Assembly: GCA_043817485.1 (NCBI GenBank)
Contig: JBDRGX010000033.1
Location: 1-5,035, forward strand
Reading direction: 5' to 3'
DNA from: JBDRGX01 sp043817485 [NCBI: bacterium]
GTDB taxonomy: Bacteria > JBDRGX01
Length of the DNA stretch: 5,035 nt
In this document: in pieces, positions 1 to 5,035 of the stretch
How the letters are laid out: the number at the start of each line of letters is the position of its first letter
How positions within the stretch are numbered: position 1 is the first letter of the stretch
Position numbers and translations under genes: made by a program
The notes under the pieces: generated by a model
Database searches by the model: none
Told to the model about the DNA's origin: nothing
Seen by the model: the letters and a program-made list of their open reading frames with translations, nothing else

Positions 1-406
1 CACTAGCAAGTTTTATTTGTTCAAAATAACTTACCCAATAAGGAGATGGTAAAATTACTTCATCACCTTCATCGCATAAAACTTGAAAAATATTGTATAA
101 ACAATGTTTAGCACCGCAACTAACAATAATCTCTGAAGAAGAATAATCTAAATTATTTTCTTTTTTAAATTTTTCACAAATAGCATTTTTTAATTCTAAA
201 ATTCCAGATGATGGAGTATATTTAGTGAAACCTTGATCAATAGAAAGTTTAGCTTTATTTTTTATTTCATCTGGGGTATCAAAATCTGGTTCTCCAGCAC
301 TCAAGCTAATTATATTTACACCTTGAGCTTTCATTTGTTTTGCTTTTGCTTCTATCTGTAAAGTAGAAGATGGACTTATTTGTTGTATCTTTTTATTTAA
401 AAGCAT
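1..406 (-). CDS. aspC: Class I aspartate aminotransferase, N-terminal 135 residues (runs off the left edge)
   Basis: This is a PLP-dependent fold-type I aminotransferase, expected to interconvert L-aspartate plus 2-oxoglutarate with oxaloacetate plus L-glutamate in the cytoplasm. Only about the first third of a roughly 390-400 residue family protein is present. Visible landmarks are SAGEPDFDTP (36-45), YTPSSGI (63-69, usually YTPxxGI), SCGAKH (96-101, region contacting the cofactor phosphate) and PSPYW (120-124), whose Trp normally stacks on the PLP ring. The catalytic lysine lies outside the window. The ATG at 406-404 is supported by AAAGGA at 418-413 with a 6-base spacer. The gene overlaps the end of nadB by 10 bases, so the two are surely co-transcribed and probably translationally coupled. 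The pattern suits the prokaryotic AspC/AatA group, but substrate cannot be settled from the N-terminus; a related aminotransferase with another amino-acid preference is possible. Confidence 0.88.
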   Translation of the reverse strand, partial: MLLNKKIQQISPSSTLQIEAKAKQMKAQGVNIISLSAGEPDFDTPDEIKNKAKLSIDQGFTKYTPSSGILELKNAICEKFKKENNLDYSSSEIIVSCGAKHCLYNIFQVLCDEGDEVILPSPYWVSYFEQIKLAS

Positions 407-2007
407 ATTTTTTCCTTTCTTATTTTAAGTTCTTTGTTTTGTTGTAGATGAATTAACCATTTTTCATCATTTTTTTTTGAGAAATCTTTTCTATAATGAA
501 CACCTCTTGTTTCTTCTCTTATATAAGCAGCTTTTTGAATTAATGAAGATATTGTAAGCATATTTTGTAATTCCCAACCTTGTTGATTTTTTAATTCCAT
601 ATTTAAAACATAATTAGTCCAAAAATTTATTTTTTTTTCTGCTTGTTCAAGTATTTTTTTTTCTTTTTCAATTCCTACATTTTTCCACATTAAACTTTTT
701 AAAGAATTTTTTAAATCTTCTAAATTAATTTTTTTATATTTTTCTAATTTTAAAGAAATAGAAAAGTTAATTTTTATATTTCTTTTTAAATTACTTCCAG
801 CCATACTTCCAGTTCTTTCTCCAAAAACTAACCCTTCTAATAAAGAATTACTTGCTAATCTATTAGCTCCATGTATTCCATTACAACTAACTTCCCCACA
901 AGCAAATAAATTTTCAATATTTGTTTTTCCATAAAAATCTGTTTTTATTCCGCCTATCATATAATGAGCTGTTGGACAAACTGGAATAAAATCTTTTTCT
1001 ATGTTTATATTAAAAGAAGCACATACTTTACTTATATAAGGAAATCGTTTTTGGAAAAATTGTTTTTTAAAAGAAGTTAAATCTAAATAAACTTGTGTAT
1101 CATTAGTTTTTTTCATTTCTTCTAAAATTGCTCTTGAAGTTATATCTCTTGGAGCAAGTTCTGCTTTTGGATGATATGAAGGCATAAATCGTTCACCATA
1201 TTTATTTTTTAAAATCCCACCCTCGCCTCTTACTGCTTCAGAAATTAAAATTCTTGAAGCACCAGCAATATATAAAGTAGTTGGATGAAATTGAACAAAT
1301 TCCATATCTAAAAGATTTGCACCAGATCTATAAGCCATAGCCATTCCATCTCCAGTAATTACAGGCGAATTAGTACTTTCTCTATAAATTTGACCAATGC
1401 CTCCAGTAGATAAAATAGTTTTTTTTGCTTTAATTAACATCTTTTTTTTATCTTTAAAAATAATTGCTCCATAACAAATTTTTTCATAATGTAATAAATC
1501 TATAACAAATGTATTTTCTAATATTTTAATCTGCTGACACTTTTTTATTTTTTCAACTAATACTCTTTCCACTTCTTTTCCAGTAGCATCTCCTTTAGCA
1601 TGAATTACTCTTTTTTGATTATGTCCTGCTTCTTGAGTAAAATTAAGTTTTTTATCTTGCATATCAAAATTAGTTCCCCAATGAATTAATTTTTTTACCT
1701 TAACAGGACCTTCATTAACTAAAATTTCAACAGATTTTTTATTACATAAACCACAACCAATTTCTAAAGTATCTTTAATATGACTTTCTATACTATCTTT
1801 TTCATTAAGAACAACAGCAATACCACCTTGAGCTAATTCTGTATTACAATCTTTTAAATTAGCTTTAGTTGCGACAATAACATTTCCATATTTTGCTGCT
1901 TCAATAGCTGCACAAAGTGCTGCAATTCCACTACCAATTATTAAAATATCAGTAGAAATATAAGGTAAATCTTTTGTGTTAAAAGAAACTAAATAATTGT
2001 GAATCAA
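397..2007 (-). CDS. nadB: L-aspartate oxidase (quinolinate synthetase B), probable TTG start
   Basis: NadB is a cytoplasmic FAD enzyme oxidising L-aspartate to iminoaspartate, which NadA and NadC turn into nicotinate mononucleotide for NAD. Numbering from the in-frame ATG at 2019 (540 residues, normal length), it shows an FAD-binding GSGIAA at 29-34, ELAQGGIA at 61-68, and an active-site Glu130 in TQEAGHN. His245 (QFHPT), Arg291 (APRDIT), His352 (AHYMIGG) and Arg387 (GANRLASNSLLEG) match E. coli NadB His244, Arg290, His351 and Arg386. The C-terminal REETRGVHYRKDF (501-513) helps separate it from SDH/fumarate reductase flavoproteins. The ATG at 2019 has no upstream Shine-Dalgarno. GGAGG instead falls inside codons 1-3 and sits 5 bases before the TTG at 2007, giving a 536-residue protein beginning close to the YLVxF motif, so TTG is preferred. 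Oddities are an Ala in place of the last Gly of GxGxxG, and EAGHN where E. coli has EGGHS. Confidence 0.96.
   Translation of the reverse strand: MIHNYLVSFNTKDLPYISTDILIIGSGIAALCAAIEAAKYGNVIVATKANLKDCNTELAQGGIAVVLNEKDSIESHIKDTLEIGCGLCNKKSVEILVNEGPVKVKKLIHWGTNFDMQDKKLNFTQEAGHNQKRVIHAKGDATGKEVERVLVEKIKKCQQIKILENTFVIDLLHYEKICYGAIIFKDKKKMLIKAKKTILSTGGIGQIYRESTNSPVITGDGMAMAYRSGANLLDMEFVQFHPTTLYIAGASRILISEAVRGEGGILKNKYGERFMPSYHPKAELAPRDITSRAILEEMKKTNDTQVYLDLTSFKKQFFQKRFPYISKVCASFNINIEKDFIPVCPTAHYMIGGIKTDFYGKTNIENLFACGEVSCNGIHGANRLASNSLLEGLVFGERTGSMAGSNLKRNIKINFSISLKLEKYKKINLEDLKNSLKSLMWKNVGIEKEKKILEQAEKKINFWTNYVLNMELKNQQGWELQNMLTISSLIQKAAYIREETRGVHYRKDFSKKNDEKWLIHLQQNKELKIRKEKICF
413..418 (-). promoter_or_regulatory. 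Ribosome binding site of the aminotransferase gene, inside the nadB 3' end
   Basis: Read on the minus strand this is AAAGGA, 6 bases before the ATG at 406. It lies within the last codons of nadB (RKEK), so ribosomes finishing nadB pass over it just before the next start. This supports both the chosen aminotransferase start and coupling of the two genes. Confidence 0.7.
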
Positions 2008-2012
2008 AAATA

Positions 2013-2017
2013 CCTCC
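2013..2017 (-). promoter_or_regulatory. Strong Shine-Dalgarno that decides the nadB start
   Basis: The minus strand reads GGAGG (GGAGGT with the next base), with 5 bases between it and the TTG at 2007-2005. Its first G is the last base of the in-frame ATG at 2019-2017, so it cannot serve that ATG. Upstream of the ATG the sequence is only A and T. The site therefore argues for initiation at TTG. Confidence 0.75.
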
Positions 2018-2033
2018 ATTTAAAATTTTTTTG

Positions 2034-2062
2034 TTTATAATAATTTTTATTTATTTTGTCAA
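2034..2062 (-). promoter_or_regulatory. Sigma70-type promoter of the nadB-aminotransferase operon
   Basis: On the minus strand the -35 box is TTGACA (2062-2057), a perfect consensus match. It is followed by a 17-base spacer and the -10 box TATAAA (2039-2034), 5 of 6 matches. The expected transcription start is near 2027. That would put the GGAGG about 10 bases and the TTG codon about 20 bases into the mRNA, while the ATG at 2019 would lie only about 8 bases in. Spacing and position relative to the gene make this far more convincing than the many chance A/T matches nearby. Confidence 0.72.
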
Positions 2063-2140
2063 TAATTATAATATGAAGAAAAATTGTAGATTTTTTTTAA
2101 AAAAATTAAAACTCAATTTTCAAAATTTTAATTAAATATA

Positions 2141-2169
2141 TTGACAAAAAATAATATTTTAAATAAATA
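2141..2169 (+). promoter_or_regulatory. Possible upstream promoter for the caspase gene
   Basis: A perfect TTGACA at 2141-2146 is followed 17 bases later by TAAATA at 2164-2169, which matches the -10 consensus at only 3 positions. If used, it would give a leader of about 260 bases that includes the inverted repeat at 2191-2221. The weak -10 box and the A/T background keep confidence low. Confidence 0.3.
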
Positions 2170-2190
2170 TTAAAACACTTTTAATTATAA

Positions 2191-2221
2191 AAATGAAAAC
2201 TTTCCAAATATATTTTCATTT
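2191..2221. repeat. Inverted repeat with 9-bp arms
   Basis: AAATGAAAA at 2191-2199 is exactly complementary to TTTTCATTT at 2213-2221, around a 13-base loop. Each arm contains one G or C. No T-run follows directly on the plus strand, so it is not a typical intrinsic terminator. It could be an operator, a weak leader hairpin or chance in A/T-rich DNA. Confidence 0.4.
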
Positions 2222-2252
2222 CAAATTATTTAATTTTAAATAACAAATAAAT

Positions 2253-2281
2253 CTGATAACAATTCTATAAAAAAATATTAT
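2253..2281 (+). promoter_or_regulatory. Second possible promoter for the caspase gene
   Basis: CTGATA at 2253-2258 (4 of 6 matches) and TATTAT at 2276-2281 (5 of 6 matches) are separated by 17 bases. Transcription would begin near 2288 and leave a leader of about 150 bases. Boxes of this quality are expected by chance in such A/T-rich sequence. Confidence 0.3.
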
Positions 2282-2436
2282 AAACTTTATTATTTATTCA
2301 ATTTTTAAAAAATGAAACTCCTCGCATTAATCTGCAAGATATTTTTTTGCAAAGTATTTATTATTTTAACTCCAAATTATTTTAATAAAAAACTATATTT
2401 TTGGGGCACAAAATTTAATAAAAAAGGATTTTTTAT

Positions 2437-3240
2437 ATGGCAAAAAAAGCTTTATTAGTAGGAATTAATGATTATAAACAAGTAAATGATCTTAATGGTT
2501 GTGTAAATGATGTTCTCAATATGAGAGATATTCTTTTAAAATACTTTGATTTTACTGTTTCTAATATTAGAGTTTTAACTAATTTTCGTTCTACAAAATT
2601 AAATATATTAACCAGATTAAAATGGCTTTTAAAAGATGCAAAAAAAGAAGATATTTTAATTTTTCACTTTTCTGGACATGGTACTCAAATAAGAGATAGA
2701 GAAGGAGATGAATTAAAAGATTACTTAGATGAAGCAATTTGTCCTTATGATGTTAATTGGGATGGAGGATTAATTTTAGATGATGATCTTTATAATATTT
2801 TCCAAAATTTAGCAAAAGGAGTTCATTTAGAAATAATTTTAGATACTTGTAATTCAGGTACTGGAACAAGAGATTTTATTCCAAACAAAAATATAAAAAT
2901 TAAATTTTTACAACCTCCTATAGATATTTTATGTAGAAAAGAAGAAAATTTAAAAGTTAAAAAAATTGGACTTAAAAAAGAACAAAAAAAACTTAATCAT
3001 ATTCTTTGGACAGCATGTAAAGACAATCAAACATCTGCTGATGCTTTTATTGATAATGCTTATAATGGAGCATTTACTTATTATTTTTGCAAACATATAA
3101 GAGAAAACAAAGGCAAAATAACTCGCGAAGAACTTATTAAAAAAATACGATTTTCTTTAAAACAAAATGACTTTTCTCAAATTCCACAGATTGAAATTAC
3201 TTCCTTAATAAAAAAGAAAAAATTTGTATTTCAATATTAA
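2437..3240 (+). CDS. Caspase-family cysteine peptidase (metacaspase/orthocaspase type, clan CD, C14)
   Basis: This 267-residue protein is a complete single-domain caspase-fold peptidase. The opening KKALLVGINDY (3-13) is the first strand of the p20 part. The catalytic His81 lies in FHFSGHGTQ and the catalytic Cys138 in ILDTCNSGTGTRD. Between them, RDREGDELKDYLDEAICPYD (86-105) and DDD (115-117) form the acidic region typical of type I metacaspases, which bind calcium and prefer Arg or Lys at P1. The p10 part follows with ACKDNQTSADA (193-203) and GAFTYYF (211-217). A lysine-rich stretch at about 150-187 joins the two parts and could hold autoprocessing sites (inference). The more usual active-site sequence is D-(S/C)-C-H-S-G, so Thr137 and Asn139 are variants. 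No signal peptide, membrane segment or partner domain is visible, so it should be cytoplasmic. The ATG is supported by AAAGGA 8 bases upstream. Its substrate and role (regulated proteolysis, stress or cell death) cannot be told from the sequence. Confidence 0.9.
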   Translation: MAKKALLVGINDYKQVNDLNGCVNDVLNMRDILLKYFDFTVSNIRVLTNFRSTKLNILTRLKWLLKDAKKEDILIFHFSGHGTQIRDREGDELKDYLDEAICPYDVNWDGGLILDDDLYNIFQNLAKGVHLEIILDTCNSGTGTRDFIPNKNIKIKFLQPPIDILCRKEENLKVKKIGLKKEQKKLNHILWTACKDNQTSADAFIDNAYNGAFTYYFCKHIRENKGKITREELIKKIRFSLKQNDFSQIPQIEITSLIKKKKFVFQY

Positions 3241-3272
3241 TTCATCTAACCACAAAATTATTTTAAAAAATA

Positions 3273-3305
3273 TTATTTATAAATAAGTAATTTTTTAAAA
3301 AATTA
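3273..3305. repeat. Two adjacent perfect palindromes upstream of rho
   Basis: TTATTTATAAATAA (3273-3286, 14 bp) and TAATTTTTTAAAAAATTA (3288-3305, 18 bp) are each perfectly self-complementary and separated by a single G. They lie in the 107-base spacer between the caspase gene and rho. They contain only A and T, so a stable RNA hairpin terminator is unlikely, though a site for a dimeric DNA-binding protein is possible. Such palindromes arise fairly easily in this base composition. Confidence 0.4.
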
Positions 3306-3309
3306 TAAT
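3304..3309 (+). promoter_or_regulatory. Possible -10 box of a rho promoter
   Basis: TATAAT at 3304-3309 is a perfect -10 consensus, 38 bases before the rho ATG, giving an expected start near 3316. No good -35 box lies 16-18 bases upstream; that position falls in the palindrome cluster. Transcription of rho from the caspase promoter is an alternative, since no convincing terminator separates the two genes. Confidence 0.3.
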
Positions 3310-3347
3310 CATTTTTCCAAATTAAATAAAAGAAAGGAAAAAAGTAC

Positions 3348-4610
3348 ATGGAAATTGTAAGTTTAAAAAGAAAAAATATTACAGAACTTACTGAATTATC
3401 TCATCAATTAGGGATTTCAGGAACAAGTGTTATGTTGAAACAAGAACTAATATTTAAAATATTAGAAGCACAAATTGAAAAAAATGGAAATGTATTTGGA
3501 GAAGGTGTTTTAGAAATATTACCTGATGGATTTGGGTTTCTAAGATCATCTGATTATAATTATTTACCAAGCCAAGATGATATTTATGTATCTCCTTCTC
3601 AAATTAAAAGATTTGATATTAAAAAAGGTGATACTGTTTATGGGCAAATAAGACCTCCAAAGGAAGGAGAAAAATATTTTGCTTTATTAAAAATAGAATC
3701 TATAAATTTTGAAAATCCAGAAAAAAGTAGAGAAAAAATTTTATTTGATAATTTAATTCCTCTTTATCCACAAGAAAAAATTAAATTAGAAAAAAATTCA
3801 GAAGAACTTTCAACTCGTATAATGGATTTATTGACTCCTATTGGTAAAGGACAAAGAGGGTTAATAGTGGCTCCTCCTCGTTCTGGGAAAACAATTCTTT
3901 TACAAATGATTGCTAATAGTATTACAAATAATCATCCAGAAATTATTCCTATAGTTTTATTGATTGATGAAAGGCCCGAAGAAGTTACGGATATGAAAAG
4001 AAATGTAAAAGCTGAAGTAATCAGTTCCACTTTTGATGAACCTGCAGAAAGACATACTCAAATAGCAGAAATGGTTATAGAAAAAGCTAAAAGATTAGTA
4101 GAACATCAAAAACATGTAGTAATTCTTTTGGATAGTATTACTCGTTTAGCACGAGCATATAATACTATAACTATTCATAGTGGTAGAGTTTTAAGTGGGG
4201 GAGTAGATGCTAATGCTCTTCAACGACCTAAGAAATTTTTTGGTTCTGCGAGAAATATAGAAGGAGGAGGTAGTTTAACTATTATTGCTACAGCATTAGT
4301 TGATACTGGAAGTAAAATGGATGAAGTTATTTTTGAAGAATTTAAAGCAACTGGCAATATGGAAATTATTCTTGATAGAAGATTAGTTGATAAAAGAATA
4401 TTTCCTGCTATAGACATTGAAAGATCTGGCACCCGTAAAGAAGATTTACTTTTAACCCCAGAAGAATTAAAAAAAGTATGGCTTTTGAGAAAAGTATTAG
4501 TAGAATTTTCTCCGATAGAATCAATGGAACTTTTAATTGAAAAAATTAGACAAACTAAAACTAATAGTGAATTTTTAAGAAGTTTGACGATAGATAATCA
4601 TTATAAATAA
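3348..4610 (+). CDS. rho: Transcription termination factor Rho
   Basis: Rho is a hexameric RNA-dependent ATPase that ends transcription of untranslated RNA. At 420 residues it is close to E. coli Rho (419) and lacks the large insertions of some phyla. Domains in order are an N-terminal helical Rho_N domain (about 1-45), a cold-shock-like primary RNA-binding domain (about 50-120, with GFGFLR at 61-66) and the RecA-like motor. The motor has Walker A APPRSGKT (175-182), catalytic Glu208 in IDERPEE, Walker B VVILLDS (257-263), the Q-loop [14 protein letters not shown] (278-291), the R-loop with Lys323, and the arginine finger Arg363 in SGTRKED. Numbering runs 3 below E. coli through the motor. 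One conserved position differs: FKATGN (332-337) has Ala334 where E. coli has Gly337, a bicyclomycin contact. The ATG is supported by AAGGA 9 bases upstream. The next gene begins immediately after the TAA. Confidence 0.98.
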   Translation: MEIVSLKRKNITELTELSHQLGISGTSVMLKQELIFKILEAQIEKNGNVFGEGVLEILPDGFGFLRSSDYNYLPSQDDIYVSPSQIKRFDIKKGDTVYGQIRPPKEGEKYFALLKIESINFENPEKSREKILFDNLIPLYPQEKIKLEKNSEELSTRIMDLLTPIGKGQRGLIVAPPRSGKTILLQMIANSITNNHPEIIPIVLLIDERPEEVTDMKRNVKAEVISSTFDEPAERHTQIAEMVIEKAKRLVEHQKHVVILLDSITRLARAYNTITIHSGRVLSGGVDANALQRPKKFFGSARNIEGGGSLTIIATALVDTGSKMDEVIFEEFKATGNMEIILDRRLVDKRIFPAIDIERSGTRKEDLLLTPEELKKVWLLRKVLVEFSPIESMELLIEKIRQTKTNSEFLRSLTIDNHYK

Positions 4611-5035
4611 ATGAAAAAAAATGTGCTTGTTTTTATAAATTTATTTTTTATAATATTTTATTTAAAATCTTCTGAACTAAAAAAAGATAAATCTTTTATT
4701 AGTTTAGAAAGTTCTATTTCTAATTGTGGTGGTACTGGTTTAATAATGATTCCCAATGCTAATGTATTAGGAAAAGAACATCATAGTGCTGGAATTCATA
4801 GTTATAATCTTAAATATAATTATAGTTTTTTTCCTAAATTAGAAATTGGCTTAAAGATTAATTCAAATGATTATAATGAAATAGAAAAAATAATAAAAAA
4901 AACAACTTTAAATGCAAAATATCAATTTTTATCTTTTTCAAATTCTTTGAAATTAGCTATTGGAGCAAATGATAAATTTTGTTATTTAACTTGTAATAAA
5001 TATATAGAAGACAAAATTACAAATGGTTTTATTGA
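4611..5035 (+). CDS. Exported, probable outer-membrane beta-barrel protein (N-terminal 141 residues, runs off the right edge)
   Basis: This open frame runs to the window edge without a stop. It begins with MKKN and a hydrophobic stretch VLVFINLFFIIFYL (5-18), a plausible Sec signal, although no clear signal peptidase site or lipobox is seen. The following segment has GGTGLIMIPNANVL (40-53) and then Y-N-Y-S-F-F-P-K-L-E-I-G (about 68-79). This resembles the opening of YjbH-like and related barrel proteins (GL-x-x-xP-x-A ... Y-x-LxPxLEIG), and alternating polar and hydrophobic runs continue after it. That assignment is from memory of the pattern and is tentative. The ATG follows the rho TAA with no intervening base, and no Shine-Dalgarno is visible, so translation probably depends on ribosomes ending rho. 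Homopolymer A8 (4614-4621) lies right after the start codon. The function is unknown. Confidence 0.75.
   Translation, partial: MKKNVLVFINLFFIIFYLKSSELKKDKSFISLESSISNCGGTGLIMIPNANVLGKEHHSAGIHSYNLKYNYSFFPKLEIGLKINSNDYNEIEKIIKKTTLNAKYQFLSFSNSLKLAIGANDKFCYLTCNKYIEDKITNGFI

Larger units (their letters stand above)
2020..2436. other. 417-base divergent intergenic region
   Basis: This spacer between nadB (minus) and the caspase gene (plus) is almost entirely A and T. It contains the nadB promoter, a T8A7 tract at 2091-2105 (likely intrinsically bent DNA), two weak plus-strand promoter candidates and a 9-bp inverted repeat. A short patch at 2315-2338 is visibly richer in G and C than its surroundings but shows no convincing structure. 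AAAGGA at 2423-2428, 8 bases before the ATG at 2437, is the ribosome binding site of the caspase gene. No tRNA, riboswitch or conserved small gene was recognised. Confidence 0.7.

Noticed and set aside
2091-2105. T8A7 tract as an intrinsic terminator
   Set aside because: It has no G+C stem and no gene ends nearby on either strand. It is more likely bent A-tract DNA or chance.
2020-2436. CRISPR array, tRNA or riboswitch in the longest spacer
   Set aside because: No direct repeats at regular spacing, no cloverleaf with a TTCRA-like arm, and too little G+C for a recognisable aptamer.
2312-2458. 48-residue plus-strand open frame starting MKLLALICKI, overlapping the caspase start in another frame
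   Set aside because: No Shine-Dalgarno precedes its ATG. Its second half is A/T spacer sequence, and it ends inside the caspase gene. A leader peptide is conceivable but unsupported.
3241-3347. Intrinsic terminator after the caspase gene
   Set aside because: The only inverted repeats are pure A/T palindromes without a G/C stem and T-tail, so read-through into rho cannot be excluded.
4220-4432. 70-codon open frame on the minus strand
   Set aside because: It lies wholly inside the well-conserved rho coding sequence on the opposite strand, has no recognisable motif and is a by-product of rho codons.
2437-4610. Caspase plus neighbours as a defence or toxin system
   Set aside because: The flanking genes are nadB, an aminotransferase and rho, all housekeeping. 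No sensor, nuclease, antitoxin or mobile-element gene is present in the window.

Overview
The window is very AT-rich DNA, roughly a quarter G+C by eye and lower still between genes. It is densely packed and looks like an ordinary chromosomal segment of a bacterium with two membranes. The double envelope is inferred from an apparent outer-membrane barrel protein at the right end. The phylum cannot be fixed from the sequence. The Rho and L-aspartate oxidase proteins recall those of deep-branching Gram-negative groups such as Elusimicrobiota, Omnitrophota or Planctomycetota, and the base composition would suit a small or host-associated genome, but both points are inference.

Left part, minus strand (1-2062): a two-gene unit. 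nadB (L-aspartate oxidase, first step of de novo NAD synthesis) is read first. The 5' part of a class I aspartate aminotransferase gene follows and overlaps the nadB end by 10 bases. The aminotransferase can make the L-aspartate that NadB consumes, so the pair makes metabolic sense. A near-consensus sigma70-type promoter (TTGACA, 17 bases, TATAAA) lies just upstream. With the GGAGG at 2013-2017 it indicates that nadB starts at a TTG codon at 2007 rather than the ATG at 2019.

Middle (2020-2436): 417 bases of A/T-dominated spacer between divergent genes. It holds the nadB promoter, two weaker plus-strand promoter candidates and a 9-bp inverted repeat.

Right part, plus strand (2437-5035): a complete stand-alone caspase-fold peptidase of the metacaspase/orthocaspase type comes first. 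After a 107-base spacer with two perfect A/T palindromes comes the transcription terminator Rho. Directly after the rho stop codon, with no gap and no visible ribosome binding site, comes the start of an exported, probably beta-barrel protein that runs off the window.

I see no defence island, mobile element, CRISPR array or RNA gene. The most interesting items are the lone bacterial metacaspase among housekeeping genes, an alanine in Rho where a conserved glycine contacts bicyclomycin, the nadB start and short leader, and the stop-to-start junction between rho and the barrel gene.
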